56,488 nt of DNA from Ignavibacteriales bacterium (GTDB taxonomy: Bacteria; Bacteroidota; Ignavibacteria; Ignavibacteriales; Ignavibacteriaceae), in the NCBI GenBank assembly GCA_020061465.1, contig JAGUYG010000025.1:1-56488 (forward strand), in the 5' to 3' direction. A program made the translations under genes and the position numbers. Each line of letters opens with the position of its first letter. The stretch's first letter is position 1. The notes under the pieces were generated by a model, which saw only the letters and a program-made list of their open reading frames with translations, was not told the origin of the DNA and did not search any database. Positions 17,451 through 25,385 of the stretch are shown in pieces.

Positions 17451-17951
17451 TTACTCTTCCTCTTCATCGTCTAATTCGGAAAGTAACCCAAGAAGATCGA
17501 GATGTTTTGTCGTCATCTGAAGATGCCCTTCCGAATCGATTGGCCATTTGTCTTCGGGTTTATCTGCATAAAGTTCTACACCATTTTGGTCAGGGTCTAA
17601 AAGATAAATCGACTCCGAAACGCCATGATCCGAAGCGCCTTCAATCGGATGATTAAGCGCTAATAATCTTCTTACGACACGAGCCAATTCTTTTCGATCA
17701 GGATAAAGAATTGCAAAGTGGTACATACCGGTATGCCCGGGCGGAGGAGAGGAAGCGCCTTCACCAGCCCACGTATTTAAACCGATATGATGATGATAAC
17801 CGCCGGCGGATAGAAAAACGGCTGCATCTCCATAGAAAGAAGTGATTTCAAAACCAAGCAGATCGCGGTAAAACTTTAACGATCTCTCGAGATTTGAAAC
17901 TGTAAGATGTATATGTCCAATTTTTGTTTCCGGATGTGTTTTAAATTCCAC
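17451..17951 (-). CDS. VOC-family (glyoxalase/extradiol dioxygenase-like) protein
   Basis: 166 residues, GTG start. One pair of beta-alpha-beta-beta-beta modules: IGHIHLTVSNLERSLKFYRD with a metal-ligand-type histidine (GHIH), HHHIGLNTW, GMYHFAILYPDR with a second histidine, and DPDQNGVELY with the final glutamate. This layout matches metal-dependent members such as catechol-2,3-dioxygenase-like proteins. The C-terminus is a run of acidic residues. Same strand as its neighbours but separated by 70 and 291 bases, so co-transcription is uncertain. Substrate unknown. Confidence 0.8.
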   Translation of the reverse strand: MEFKTHPETKIGHIHLTVSNLERSLKFYRDLLGFEITSFYGDAAVFLSAGGYHHHIGLNTWAGEGASSPPPGHTGMYHFAILYPDRKELARVVRRLLALNHPIEGASDHGVSESIYLLDPDQNGVELYADKPEDKWPIDSEGHLQMTTKHLDLLGLLSELDDEEEE

Positions 17952-18021
17952 GGTTAAGATCCTTGATTACATTAATTAAGTGAAACAAAGTTATAAATTT
18001 TTTTTCGAAAAGTATCCGAGT

Positions 18022-18681
18022 TTAAATACTCCTAACTTTCTCAAAGAATAATGAGAGTTTAGTTTCATCTAAAAATCCGTTAGTTCTAACACCATTGCAT
18101 ATATCCACGCCGAAAGGTTCTACGATTCTAATCGCTTCGGTAACATTATCTGCATTTAAACCACCGGCTAAGAATAGCGGAACATCGACAGCCTTTCTAA
18201 TCATCCGGCTAATTGACCAGTCATGTGCTCTTCCTGTTCCTCCTAACACTTTTACTTTAAGAGATTGGTTACCCGAATCTAACAAAATGCCGTCAACATG
18301 TTCAGCGCATTCGAATGCTTCATTTATCGACTCTTCGCCTGTTACATGAATCACCTGAACAATTGAGATGCCGGGCATTGCTTGTCTTAAGTCTTCATAA
18401 GTTCCATCAATGAGCCGGTCGCAAATTTGAATAGTATTGACTCCGGTTCGTTTTTGCTGTGCAATTATTGATTTCGCATCGTTTTTGCTTGTAAGAAGAA
18501 AAGATGAAACACCGGGTGGAACCATCTTTGCGATTTCTGTGATCAGCTCTTCGTGAATAACACCGGGACCACTTGGCATTTCAGAAACCAAACCCAAAGC
18601 CGATGCACCGTACTTAATTGCTAATCGTGCTTCTTCCTTTGAACTAATGCAGCAAATTTTTACTCGGATTGTTTTATTCAC
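18022..18681 (-). CDS. Phosphoribosylanthranilate isomerase-like (TrpF family) protein
   Basis: 219 residues, GTG start. TIM-barrel protein of the TrpF family: VKICCIS at the front carries the catalytic-cysteine position (C10; the usual motif is KICGI), LLDS holds the likely general acid aspartate (D135), and LAGGLNADNV with GVDICNGV form the phosphate-binding end. True TrpF converts phosphoribosylanthranilate in tryptophan synthesis. This copy is outside any trp operon, the last motif lacks the usual SSGVE, and it lies 19 bases after a Rid-family gene. A stand-alone paralogue with another substrate is possible. Confidence 0.75.
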   Translation of the reverse strand: MNKTIRVKICCISSKEEARLAIKYGASALGLVSEMPSGPGVIHEELITEIAKMVPPGVSSFLLTSKNDAKSIIAQQKRTGVNTIQICDRLIDGTYEDLRQAMPGISIVQVIHVTGEESINEAFECAEHVDGILLDSGNQSLKVKVLGGTGRAHDWSISRMIRKAVDVPLFLAGGLNADNVTEAIRIVEPFGVDICNGVRTNGFLDETKLSLFFEKVRSI

Positions 18682-18700
18682 AATTAATTAAATCCTCTAT

Positions 18701-19102
18701 CTAATCATTAATGATTGCAGTTGCTTCTATTTCAATTAATAATTCTGGCCTAATGAGTGCCTTAACTTCAATCAGTGTAGAGGCAGGTCTAATATCTTTG
18801 AATATTTCTCCGTGTGCTTTGCTAATCGATTCCCACTTAGAAATATCCGTAGTATACATTCTTGTTCTTACCACATCATTCAAACTTCCGCCGGCTTGCA
18901 TTAGAGCTTGTTCTATCTTTCGAAAAATATATTTGGTCTGTGCGTATATATCTCCTTCACCTACAATTTTATCATCTTGCACGGCTGTGGTTCCTGCAAC
19001 CTCAATTATATTTCCTGCTCGCACTGCCCGTGAATAGCCGAATTTCTCTTCCCATTCGGTACCGGAAGAAATTAAGATTTTGTTTTTTATGTTTATATCC
19101 AT
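18701..19102 (-). CDS. Rid-family (YjgF/RidA-like) protein lacking the catalytic arginine
   Basis: 133 residues, full family length. RidA enzymes hydrolyse reactive enamines and imines. The fold signature is present (VEVAGTTAV-like strand, DVVRTRMYTTDI, TLIEVKALIRPELLIEIEA). At the position of the RidA arginine that binds the carboxylate, the sequence reads PASTLIEV, so the arginine is replaced by serine. It therefore belongs to one of the other Rid subgroups and probably lacks the classical imine deaminase activity. Likely co-transcribed with the TrpF-like gene 19 bases downstream. Confidence 0.85.
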   Translation of the reverse strand: MDINIKNKILISSGTEWEEKFGYSRAVRAGNIIEVAGTTAVQDDKIVGEGDIYAQTKYIFRKIEQALMQAGGSLNDVVRTRMYTTDISKWESISKAHGEIFKDIRPASTLIEVKALIRPELLIEIEATAIIND

Positions 19103-19561
19103 GGGATAAGTAAATGCGAGTTATGAACTATTAATCTGCTTAAAAGACAGAACAAAGATAATATTTTAACGGTGAAAAAATCATGCAGGGGATGTTATTA
19201 AGCTCATACCGTTCAAAATATTTTTTATTTAGCCCCATTTACTTGGCAAGAAGGCGGGCGGGGCTTTGAATCCAGGAGAGAATAATTTTATAAATATTCA
19301 GTCGCTGAAGAGTGGCTGATATTTAAAATTATTTCGGGAGCAAATGGCTGCAGGCAGTTAAAAACATCAATTCAAAAAAAGTTGTGGCATAAATAAAAAA
19401 AATAAGTTAAGTTACAAGCGCTCTTCTATTGGCGGTTGGGGAAAAACATTGTAAAGTTGGTAAGAGGGATATTTATGAGGTATTCTATTATTTACATAAA
19501 AACTTAATATTGCCGTGAATACGAACAAGCCAAAATTATTAGATCAGGTTAGAATTGAGTT
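19103..19561. other. Gene-free spacer
   Basis: 459 bases between the Rid gene and a T9SS remnant. I see no reading frame with protein character. A bulged hairpin, AAATATTCAG with CTGATATTT, is at about 19294-19327. The stretch may be what is left of the 5' part of the truncated T9SS gene that follows, but no recognisable passenger sequence remains. Confidence 0.4.
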
Positions 19562-19951
19562 ATGCGCAAGGCAATGCCATTATTCGATATAAACGGAAAT
19601 GTATCCGATGAGAGTCAGCATTATAGTGGAGATGGCTATGGTCCCGCCTGGAAGCTGGCGCATAATAATAACGATGAGGAAATACCAGGTGTATATAAGT
19701 TGAATCAAAACTTTCCCAACCCTTTTAATCCAAGTACAGAAATATCTTATAAATTATTGGAAGATGGTTTCGTAAATATTACTGTATATAGTACGATTGG
19801 GCAAGAAGTAGCAGTACTTATGAATCAATATCAGGCAGCGGGCAAACATGTAATTCAATTTAAAGCAGAAAATCTACCAAGCGGAATTTATATCTATAAA
19901 TTGCAATCAGGTAGATTTAGTGATGTTAAAAAAATGTTATTAACAAAATAA
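19562..19951 (+). pseudogene. Orphan T9SS sorting domain, probable remnant of a secreted protein
   Basis: 129 residues without a signal peptide. Residues about 45-129 are a complete sorting domain (LNQNFPNPFNPSTEI, YSTIGQEVAVL, SGIYIYKL, KKMLLTK) and only 45 residues precede it. A sorting domain is useful only on a protein carrying a Sec signal and a passenger, so this is most likely the tail of a deleted or decayed gene. There is no convincing ribosome site. A terminator follows directly. Confidence 0.65.
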
Positions 19952-19960
19952 AACATCATA

Positions 19961-19982
19961 AGGGCAAGGTTAAACTTGCCCT
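19961..19982 (+). terminator. Intrinsic terminator after the T9SS remnant
   Basis: Stem AGGGCAAG/CTTGCCCT with loop GTTAAA, then GTTTTAAAGTTTTTT. It starts 10 bases after the stop codon. Confidence 0.65.
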
Positions 19983-20034
19983 GTTTTAAAGTTTTTTAAA
20001 ACATAAAATGTTAGAATAATTATAAGGTTAAATA

Positions 20035-20682
20035 ATGAAAAAAATATTATTCGTTCTATCGTTTATTTCAATTAACGTTTTAAACGCACAGGAAAACAGA
20101 CCTTTTTCCAATTTTGATATTGGTTTTTATGGCGGTATTAATTTTTATAACACAGACAACATTAGAGGCGATTTTCTTGTAGAACTTAAAACGAATTTAA
20201 TATCTTCACTTAAGCTGAAAGCATCTACAGGTTATTTTAGGACAATTCAACCATACTCTTACACTGTAAGAAAATACTCTGAAAATCCTATTGATACTTT
20301 TCCAAGATTTTTTGCAGCTAAATATAATTTAGTAAGTAAAAATTATGATATTTTTCCGCTTACCTTAGGCATTCAATATAATTTCAATCAAAGTATTTTC
20401 TCGCCGTATCTTTCAATAGATGTAGTTTATAACTTTATCAATTCGTCCATAGATACCTCGCCGCCCGAAGTTTGGTCTTATAATTCAATAGATGAGATAC
20501 CTGCCGAATTTAAGGAAAACCAAAAAAATGAAAAGCTCCCGAACAATTCAAATGGAATAATATTAGGAGCCGGTACATCATATCATATTTCTTCAAAATT
20601 AAATCTTGATATTAGATACTTGTTCAAATACGATAGTAAGATTGTCAACACGCACCATTTCATTGCAGGAATTTATTTTTAA
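20035..20682 (+). CDS. Probable outer-membrane beta-barrel protein
   Basis: 215 residues with a signal peptide (MKKILFVLSFISINVLNAQ). Alternating strands with aromatic ends, such as FDIGFYGGINFY, NYDIFPLTLGIQYNF, SPYLSIDVVYNF, LGAGTSYHI and FIAGIYF at the very C-terminus, fit an eight-strand type outer-membrane barrel (OmpA/outer membrane protein beta-barrel class). AAGG precedes the ATG. The next gene starts 12 bases later, so the two are co-transcribed and may form one surface unit. Specific role unknown. Confidence 0.65.
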   Translation: MKKILFVLSFISINVLNAQENRPFSNFDIGFYGGINFYNTDNIRGDFLVELKTNLISSLKLKASTGYFRTIQPYSYTVRKYSENPIDTFPRFFAAKYNLVSKNYDIFPLTLGIQYNFNQSIFSPYLSIDVVYNFINSSIDTSPPEVWSYNSIDEIPAEFKENQKNEKLPNNSNGIILGAGTSYHISSKLNLDIRYLFKYDSKIVNTHHFIAGIYF

Positions 20683-20693
20683 AGGAGAAGGAA

Positions 20694-21989
20694 ATGAATT
20701 TATTTAATAAAACTCTTTGTCTTTTGCTTCTTGGTTTTTTAGTGATTGAAATTTTTCCTCAGGAACAATATTACATCTCAACAAATGGAAATATTAACGA
20801 CTCGTTTCCCAAAAGAAGTATTTACAATGTACCAACCATTACTCCTTTGAAAAATAATAATTCTGCCGAAGTTTTAGATAGTCTTATTTACATAAGTACA
20901 TACGGTGATAGAAATAGGATTGCATATAATTATAACGATGATTTATCATTAAATTATTTCACAAGAGCGGTTTGGTATAATAACGAATGGATTACTCTCG
21001 ATAAACATACAAACACATACAATTCTGATGGAAATCTTGAATCAGTTCTTTGGGAATGGTTTAATAATTCATCGGGAGAATGGTTCAAAGATGCGAAGGA
21101 TGTTTATAATTATGATTCATTGGAGAATAGGATCTTTCATTTGCATCAGTTTTTCAATGGACAGGACTTTGTGAATAATTTCAAATATGAAAACTATTTT
21201 GATGGAAGAAATTTATTATTGTCTGTGAGCCAAAAATGGATTGATAACGAATGGATAAACAGGTCTAAATCTATTTATAAATATACTCCAGAGAAAGTAA
21301 ATGATACGATTTTATTTCAGATTTGGACAAATGATCAATGGTTAAATTATTATTTAGGTAATTATGAATATGATGAAAAGTTAAACATAAATACTTCTCA
21401 AACAAAAATTTGGCAAGAACAACAATGGATTGATTATGCTTTGGGAAAATTTGATTATGATGAAAATAACAATTTAGTTCTTGAAAACTTTCAAAAGATA
21501 GTATATGGTAATTGGGAAAATTGGTTTCGTATATTTTATGAATATGATGATAACAATAATTTAATTCATCTATTTGGTGAAGAATGGAAAAATGACCAGT
21601 GGGTTCCGGAAAATGAACCTCTAAAAGTTACAAATCCAGATGGTATTTTATACGGGTATTTAGCTAAAGAAATATTTTTGTACTATAGCAAACCCACAAG
21701 TGTGGAAAGTGAAAAAAATATTGTTAGTGAATTTAATCTTCTTCAAAACTATCCCAATCCATTTAATCCTAATACAGTAATTTCCTACAATATTCCAGAG
21801 CATTCCTTAGTTACATTAAATATATATAACCTCCTGGGAGAAAAAATAAAAACTTTAATACAACAAGAACAAGTTCCAGGAAAATATCAAATTAATTTTG
21901 ATGGAAATAATTTACCAAGCGGGATTTATTTTTATCAATTAAAGACGGATAAATTCCAACAAACAAAAAAAATGTTAATATTGCGGTAA
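20694..21989 (+). CDS. T9SS-exported protein with tandem tryptophan-rich repeats
   Basis: 431 residues. Signal peptide (LLLLGFLVIEIFPQ), then about eight tandem repeats of roughly 29-30 residues (about 95-325) built around W-x-N-x-x-W and Y-x-Y-D, for example IWTNDQWLNYYLGNYEYD and IWQEQQWIDYALGKFDYD. The C-terminal 85 residues form a sorting domain (LLQNYPNPFNPNTVI, YNLLGEKIKTL, SGIYFYQL, KKMLILR). The repeats resemble surface or adhesion modules seen in Bacteroidota, but I cannot name the family. Strong ribosome site AAAGGAG. Co-transcribed with the barrel protein before it. Confidence 0.8.
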   Translation: MNLFNKTLCLLLLGFLVIEIFPQEQYYISTNGNINDSFPKRSIYNVPTITPLKNNNSAEVLDSLIYISTYGDRNRIAYNYNDDLSLNYFTRAVWYNNEWITLDKHTNTYNSDGNLESVLWEWFNNSSGEWFKDAKDVYNYDSLENRIFHLHQFFNGQDFVNNFKYENYFDGRNLLLSVSQKWIDNEWINRSKSIYKYTPEKVNDTILFQIWTNDQWLNYYLGNYEYDEKLNINTSQTKIWQEQQWIDYALGKFDYDENNNLVLENFQKIVYGNWENWFRIFYEYDDNNNLIHLFGEEWKNDQWVPENEPLKVTNPDGILYGYLAKEIFLYYSKPTSVESEKNIVSEFNLLQNYPNPFNPNTVISYNIPEHSLVTLNIYNLLGEKIKTLIQQEQVPGKYQINFDGNNLPSGIYFYQLKTDKFQQTKKMLILR

Positions 21990-22011
21990 AAATGCCTAAC
22001 GTTTAAGGGAT

Positions 22012-22212
22012 TCATTCCGAAGCCCTCCTTGGCATTAAACTGTTCATGATGAAATCTTCCGGGGTGTAATTACTTCTATTAGGAAAAAAGTTGTCTATTT
22101 TTAGTGTTTTTTCAGTTACAGCATTGTAAAAATGCTCTTTGACAGAATAGTTGCGGTAAGCACTATCTACATTAACTTTTAAAATTTTTGTTGCCTTTTC
22201 AATAATTGATAG
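22012..22212 (-). pseudogene. Fragment of an unidentified protein gene
   Basis: A 66-codon open stretch on the minus strand with protein-like composition (includes VNVDSAYRNYSVKEHF and FPNRSNYTPEDFIMNSL) ends at TGA. It has no start codon: TAA stands immediately upstream at 22213. It lies between a plus-strand T9SS gene and a plus-strand membrane gene. Probably the 3' end of a decayed gene; the parent is not recognised. Confidence 0.35.
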
Positions 22213-22285
22213 TTAAGTTTAATCATCAATTCCCGTATTGCGCTGTTCAAATTAAATAATTGTTTAATAACTCTTGGAGGTTAAA

Positions 22286-22720
22286 ATGATCGGAAAAAAA
22301 TTCATTTTGGCGTTCATTCTTGTTTTTATTGTACTTGAGATTACAGGTTACATAGTGCATGGTGTTCTCCTTGCCGATACCTATACGAGTGAAGGGGTAA
22401 AGGGTATCTTTAGAGCAGAAGAAGAAATGTGGGGTAATATGTGGTTAATATGGTTAATGGACCTGGTATGGTCCTATTTCTTCGTTTTCTTCTTTGCCAA
22501 AGGTTACGAGAACAAAGGTCTAATGGAGGGTGTTAGGTTTGGAATTTATATCGGATTATTTTACATGCTGGTGTTTGCTTATCAAGCCTACGCTGTTCAT
22601 CCGATACCATATTCGCTTGCGCTACAGTGGTTTATTTATGGGCTGATACAGTGCGTTTTGGTGGGAATTGTGGCAGCTTTAGTTTACAAGCCATCCGCAC
22701 CGGCGCAAGAAACCGCATAA
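22286..22720 (+). CDS. Small integral membrane protein of unknown function
   Basis: 144 residues from ATG at 22286, chosen because GGAGG stands five bases upstream (a TTG at 22274 lies within that ribosome site). Four hydrophobic helices: FILAFILVFIVLEITGYIVHG, MWLIWLMDLVWSYFFVFFF, GIYIGLFYMLVFAYQAYAV and WFIYGLIQCVLVGIVAALVY. The VHG segment and four-helix plan recall DUF1761-like proteins of marine and Bacteroidota genomes. No domain of known role. Stands alone, convergent with the YbjQ gene. Confidence 0.7.
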   Translation: MIGKKFILAFILVFIVLEITGYIVHGVLLADTYTSEGVKGIFRAEEEMWGNMWLIWLMDLVWSYFFVFFFAKGYENKGLMEGVRFGIYIGLFYMLVFAYQAYAVHPIPYSLALQWFIYGLIQCVLVGIVAALVYKPSAPAQETA

Positions 22721-22787
22721 ACTTTACATTTAATTATCGGGGCTAATAATACAGCCCCTCTATTTTCAATACTTTTTTCATTTCCCA

Positions 22788-23102
22788 TCATTCCGCATAA
22801 ACAGCCGTACCGTAAACAAGTATCTCGGCGGCGTTTGCCATTATGTAACTTGTCGAAAAGCGGCAGTCAACTATTGCATTAGCACCCAATGCCTTAGCTT
22901 CTTCAATCATCCGGTCGATAGCCTGCTCGCGCGATTCGGCAAGCAGCTTTGTGTATTCTTCAATTTCTCCTCCTGTTATATTTTTGATAAATGCAATTAT
23001 ATCCTTTCCGATGTGCCTTGCACGTACCGTATTGCCTCTAACTATGCCGAATGTTTTTTTTATCTCTTTCCCCGGAATAGTTGATGATGTCAGTATTATC
23101 AT
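22788..23102 (-). CDS. YbjQ/UPF0145 (DUF74) family protein
   Basis: 104 residues, the full family length. Sequence signature: TSSTIPGKEI, GIVRGNTVRARHIGKDI, ESREQAIDRMIEEAKALGANAIVDCRFSTS, then EILVYGTAV. The family forms beta-rich pentamers and has been called heavy-metal-binding, but the role is not settled. The start codon overlaps the stop of the anti-sigma-like gene (ATGA), so it is the third gene of a sigma operon. Confidence 0.9.
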   Translation of the reverse strand: MIILTSSTIPGKEIKKTFGIVRGNTVRARHIGKDIIAFIKNITGGEIEEYTKLLAESREQAIDRMIEEAKALGANAIVDCRFSTSYIMANAAEILVYGTAVYAE

Positions 23103-23545
23103 CTTTGAATCTCCTTATAATTATCTCTTTTTACTGTAAAGATTTTTTCTCGCACAATTGAAAACAAAAGGATCAGGATACCAAATACAAATGCACCTAT
23201 ACCGAACTTTACTAACGGTGGAGTCTCTGTATCGCTAATAAATGCCTGCACCGATTCATAGGCAACATATCCAAAAAAGATTAATGCGCCTATTGAAACG
23301 GCAACCCAGGCAATCCCGCGCTCAATTTTATTATAGATGCCCATCCAATAACTGTCCCATACTTCCTTAGAGGGATTTTTTAATTTCATTTTTTTTAACA
23401 CCTCCTTTATTCTTTTTTGTTCAATAAATTCTTCTTTTAACCTGCTGTTATTTTCAAGCAAATTTTCGAACTCCGTTTTTTCTTCGGTACTAAGCTCGTC
23501 ATCAAAATACTTTTCCATCAGAAATAAGAATCTTTCATTAATCAT
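23099..23545 (-). CDS. Anti-sigma-factor-like membrane protein
   Basis: 148 residues. The N-terminal 60 residues (FLMEKYFDDELSTEEKTEFENLLENNSRLKEEF) have the D-x-E-L-S-x-E-E pattern of anti-sigma factor leaders in Bacteroidota. Residues about 78-98 (WVAVSIGALIFFGYVAYESV) and 110-132 are transmembrane helices. It should hold the sigma factor encoded just upstream at the membrane. No zinc-binding HxxxCxxC is present. Its start overlaps the sigma stop codon by ATGA, and its stop overlaps the YbjQ start in the same way. Confidence 0.75.
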   Translation of the reverse strand: MINERFLFLMEKYFDDELSTEEKTEFENLLENNSRLKEEFIEQKRIKEVLKKMKLKNPSKEVWDSYWMGIYNKIERGIAWVAVSIGALIFFGYVAYESVQAFISDTETPPLVKFGIGAFVFGILILLFSIVREKIFTVKRDNYKEIQR

Positions 23546-24078
23546 ATCTTCCCCGCCAATTTTTGTGTTAATTTCTTACGTACATAAAATAATTTTGACA
23601 TAACGGTTCCTATCGGGATGTTCATCAATTCTGAAATTTCTTTATAGCTGTAATTTTCAAATTCTCTTAAAGTAATAATTTCCTTTTCCTCTATCGTTAA
23701 CTCAGCGATAGCCTGTTGAAGCGAATTAATCAATTCATCCTGTTCAATCTTATTTTGAATATCCTCCGAAGCAGGTTGTTCGCATGTAAATTCAAGGAAT
23801 CTTTCTTCCTTTAGATTTTTATTATCTCGAATAAGATTCAAACATAAATTTTTCAAAATCTTATAGAACCACGTAAAAAACTTTTTAGAAGGATCGAATT
23901 TGTTAAAATTCTTATATGCTCTTAAAAAAGCTTCCTGCGATGCATCCATGGCTAAGTCGTGCGAGCCTAATAAACCGAGTGCAGTAAAGTAAGCCCGTTT
24001 CATATTTGCCTTAACATGAATTTCAAACTCTTTTAGTTGCTTCGGCGATAAACCGGTTTCCAAACCAACAACCTTCAT
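23542..24078 (-). CDS. ECF-type RNA polymerase sigma factor
   Basis: 178 residues. Region 2: AMDASQEAFLRAYKNFNKFDPSKKFFTWFYKILKNLCLNLIRD, which carries the core-binding and -10-binding helices. Region 4: LTIEEKEIITLREFENYSYKEISELMNIPIGTVMSKLFYVRKKL, a standard helix-turn-helix with the GTVMSKL recognition helix. Directs RNA polymerase to a stress or envelope regulon. Transcribed first in a three-gene overlapping operon with the anti-sigma-like and YbjQ genes. A MITE lies 73 bases upstream of its start and may have displaced or brought promoter sequence. Confidence 0.93.
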   Translation of the reverse strand: MKVVGLETGLSPKQLKEFEIHVKANMKRAYFTALGLLGSHDLAMDASQEAFLRAYKNFNKFDPSKKFFTWFYKILKNLCLNLIRDNKNLKEERFLEFTCEQPASEDIQNKIEQDELINSLQQAIAELTIEEKEIITLREFENYSYKEISELMNIPIGTVMSKLFYVRKKLTQKLAGKI

Positions 24079-24150
24079 TTATTTCATTAATGATACACTC
24101 TAAATTAACTTTTATTCAAAAATAATTTAATTTAACGGCAAAAAATTAAA

Positions 24151-24347
24151 TACTTTTACTCAAGTTGACCGTTTATAATTGGAAACCGTTCCATAGGATC
24201 CTTCGGATAAAACGGTTTATTATTTGAGCTTTTCTTAAGCAACCCACGACTTAAGTCGTGGGCTGCTGAAAACAAAACCTTGAGATGGAACCGTTTTAAC
24301 GGTTTTTGATTCTCAAAAAACTCAAAGGGTCAACTTGAGTACTTTTA
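24151..24347. mobile_element. MITE with 12-bp TIRs and 8-bp target duplication
   Basis: Perfect 12-bp inverted ends CTCAAGTTGACC (24159-24170) and GGTCAACTTGAG (24328-24339) enclose 181 bases without coding capacity. They are flanked by the exact direct repeat TACTTTTA (24151-24158 and 24340-24347). Inside are a perfect 20-base palindrome centred on CGACTTAAGTCG (24243-24262), a TAGGATCCTTCGGA unit, and AACCGTT/AACGGTT arms near both ends. It lies between the divergent sigma factor and DinB genes, 27 bases from the DinB start. No related transposase is visible in the window. Confidence 0.75.
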
Positions 24348-24374
24348 ATTTATCCTCATTAATAGTGAAGTACA

Positions 24375-24863
24375 ATGAACCGGCAAGAAATGCTAAAATC
24401 TTATTTGGAGGGTTATGAGTCTGTAAAGAAAACTCTATTAGAGCTTCCGGCAAAAATGTGGGATTACAAACCGGCGGAAGATAAATGGAGCGTTAAGGAA
24501 ATAGTTATTCATTTAGCCGATAGCGAGGCTAACGCATACGTACGATGCCGCAAGATAATAGCCGAAAGCGGTTCGGATATTACTGCTTATAATCAAAACC
24601 AATGGGCTTCAAATCTTAATTATAAACAGCAAAATATTGAACAAGCTCTTGAATTGTTCAAGTATCTAAGACTAACAACTTATCAGCTCCTTCGTTCTTT
24701 ACCCGATAATAAATGGCAAAGTTTTATTATGCATCCCGAAACGGGAAAAGTGACACTTTCCGATTGGCTTACAACTTATACGGAACATGTAACAAAACAC
24801 ATCGACCAAATGAAAAAAAATTATGAGGATTGGCTAAAAAAGCATGAGAAGAAAGAGGAATGA
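24375..24863 (+). CDS. DinB-superfamily protein
   Basis: 162 residues, four-helix bundle of the DinB/DUF664/YfiT type. Typical features: LLELPAKMWDYKPAEDKWSVKEIVIHLADSE with the first metal histidine (IHLAD), a middle SDWL segment, and TEHVTKHIDQM with the other two histidines. Members bind a divalent metal and often act as thiol-S-transferases or hydrolases with low-molecular-weight thiols; the substrate here is unknown. The short spacer to the MITE means its promoter may be inside or next to the element. Confidence 0.85.
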   Translation: MNRQEMLKSYLEGYESVKKTLLELPAKMWDYKPAEDKWSVKEIVIHLADSEANAYVRCRKIIAESGSDITAYNQNQWASNLNYKQQNIEQALELFKYLRLTTYQLLRSLPDNKWQSFIMHPETGKVTLSDWLTTYTEHVTKHIDQMKKNYEDWLKKHEKKEE

Positions 24864-24919
24864 ATTCGGATGGCAGGCGCTGTTTTATCTAATCGAAGAA
24901 AGTTTCATTTAACAAACAA

Positions 24920-24960
24920 AGAGATGACATCTTTTAACAGAAATTAAAGATGTCATCTCT
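24920..24960. repeat. Inverted repeat AGAGATGACATCTTT..AAAGATGTCATCTCT
   Basis: A 15-bp perfect stem with an 11-base loop between convergent dinB-like and thioredoxin genes. Same family as 12682-12718 (shared GATGACATC/GATGTCATC core). The placement suggests it can end transcription from both sides, but its recurrence shows it is a dispersed repeat. Confidence 0.6.
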
Positions 24961-24995
24961 TCAAGCAGAACCATGCTGAGTAATCAAAAGAAAAT

Positions 24996-25358
24996 TTATG
25001 CGGTTACAGTCAGCAATTCTTTGTCGATGGCTTCTTTTAATGCCTCCTTAGGCAAAGCTCCCACTGCCATCTTCGGCTGCCCTTCCATAGGTACAAAAAG
25101 AAGCGATGGTATGCTTCTAATACCGAATGCACCGGCAAGTTCTTGTTCTTCATCGGTATTTACTTTGTAGAAATTTACTTTACCCTTGTATTCCTCGGAA
25201 AGCTCGTCGATTACAGGACCAACTACACGGCAGGGTCCGCACCATGGCGCCCAAAAATCAATTACACAGGGTAATTCGCCTTCGAATTTCCATTCTTTAT
25301 TCTTTTCCCAGTTGAAAACCTTTTCGAAGAATTTTTCTTTGTTTAAATGTTCAGTCAT
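24996..25358 (-). CDS. trxA: Thioredoxin
   Basis: 120 residues. Active site WAPWCGPCRV in the classic position after the second strand, then NFYKVNTDEEQELAGAFGIRSIPSLLFVP with the cis-proline. A 20-residue N-terminal extension (KEKFFEKVFNWEKNKEWKF) precedes the fold. Cytoplasmic disulfide reductase, and a possible electron source for MsrA-type enzymes. Lies 27 bases after the rhodanese-like gene on the same strand, so a redox/sulfur pair is likely. The trxA symbol is by family only. Confidence 0.93.
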   Translation of the reverse strand: MTEHLNKEKFFEKVFNWEKNKEWKFEGELPCVIDFWAPWCGPCRVVGPVIDELSEEYKGKVNFYKVNTDEEQELAGAFGIRSIPSLLFVPMEGQPKMAVGALPKEALKEAIDKELLTVTA

Positions 25359-25385
25359 GTTGTTCCTTATTTAATTAGTATGATA

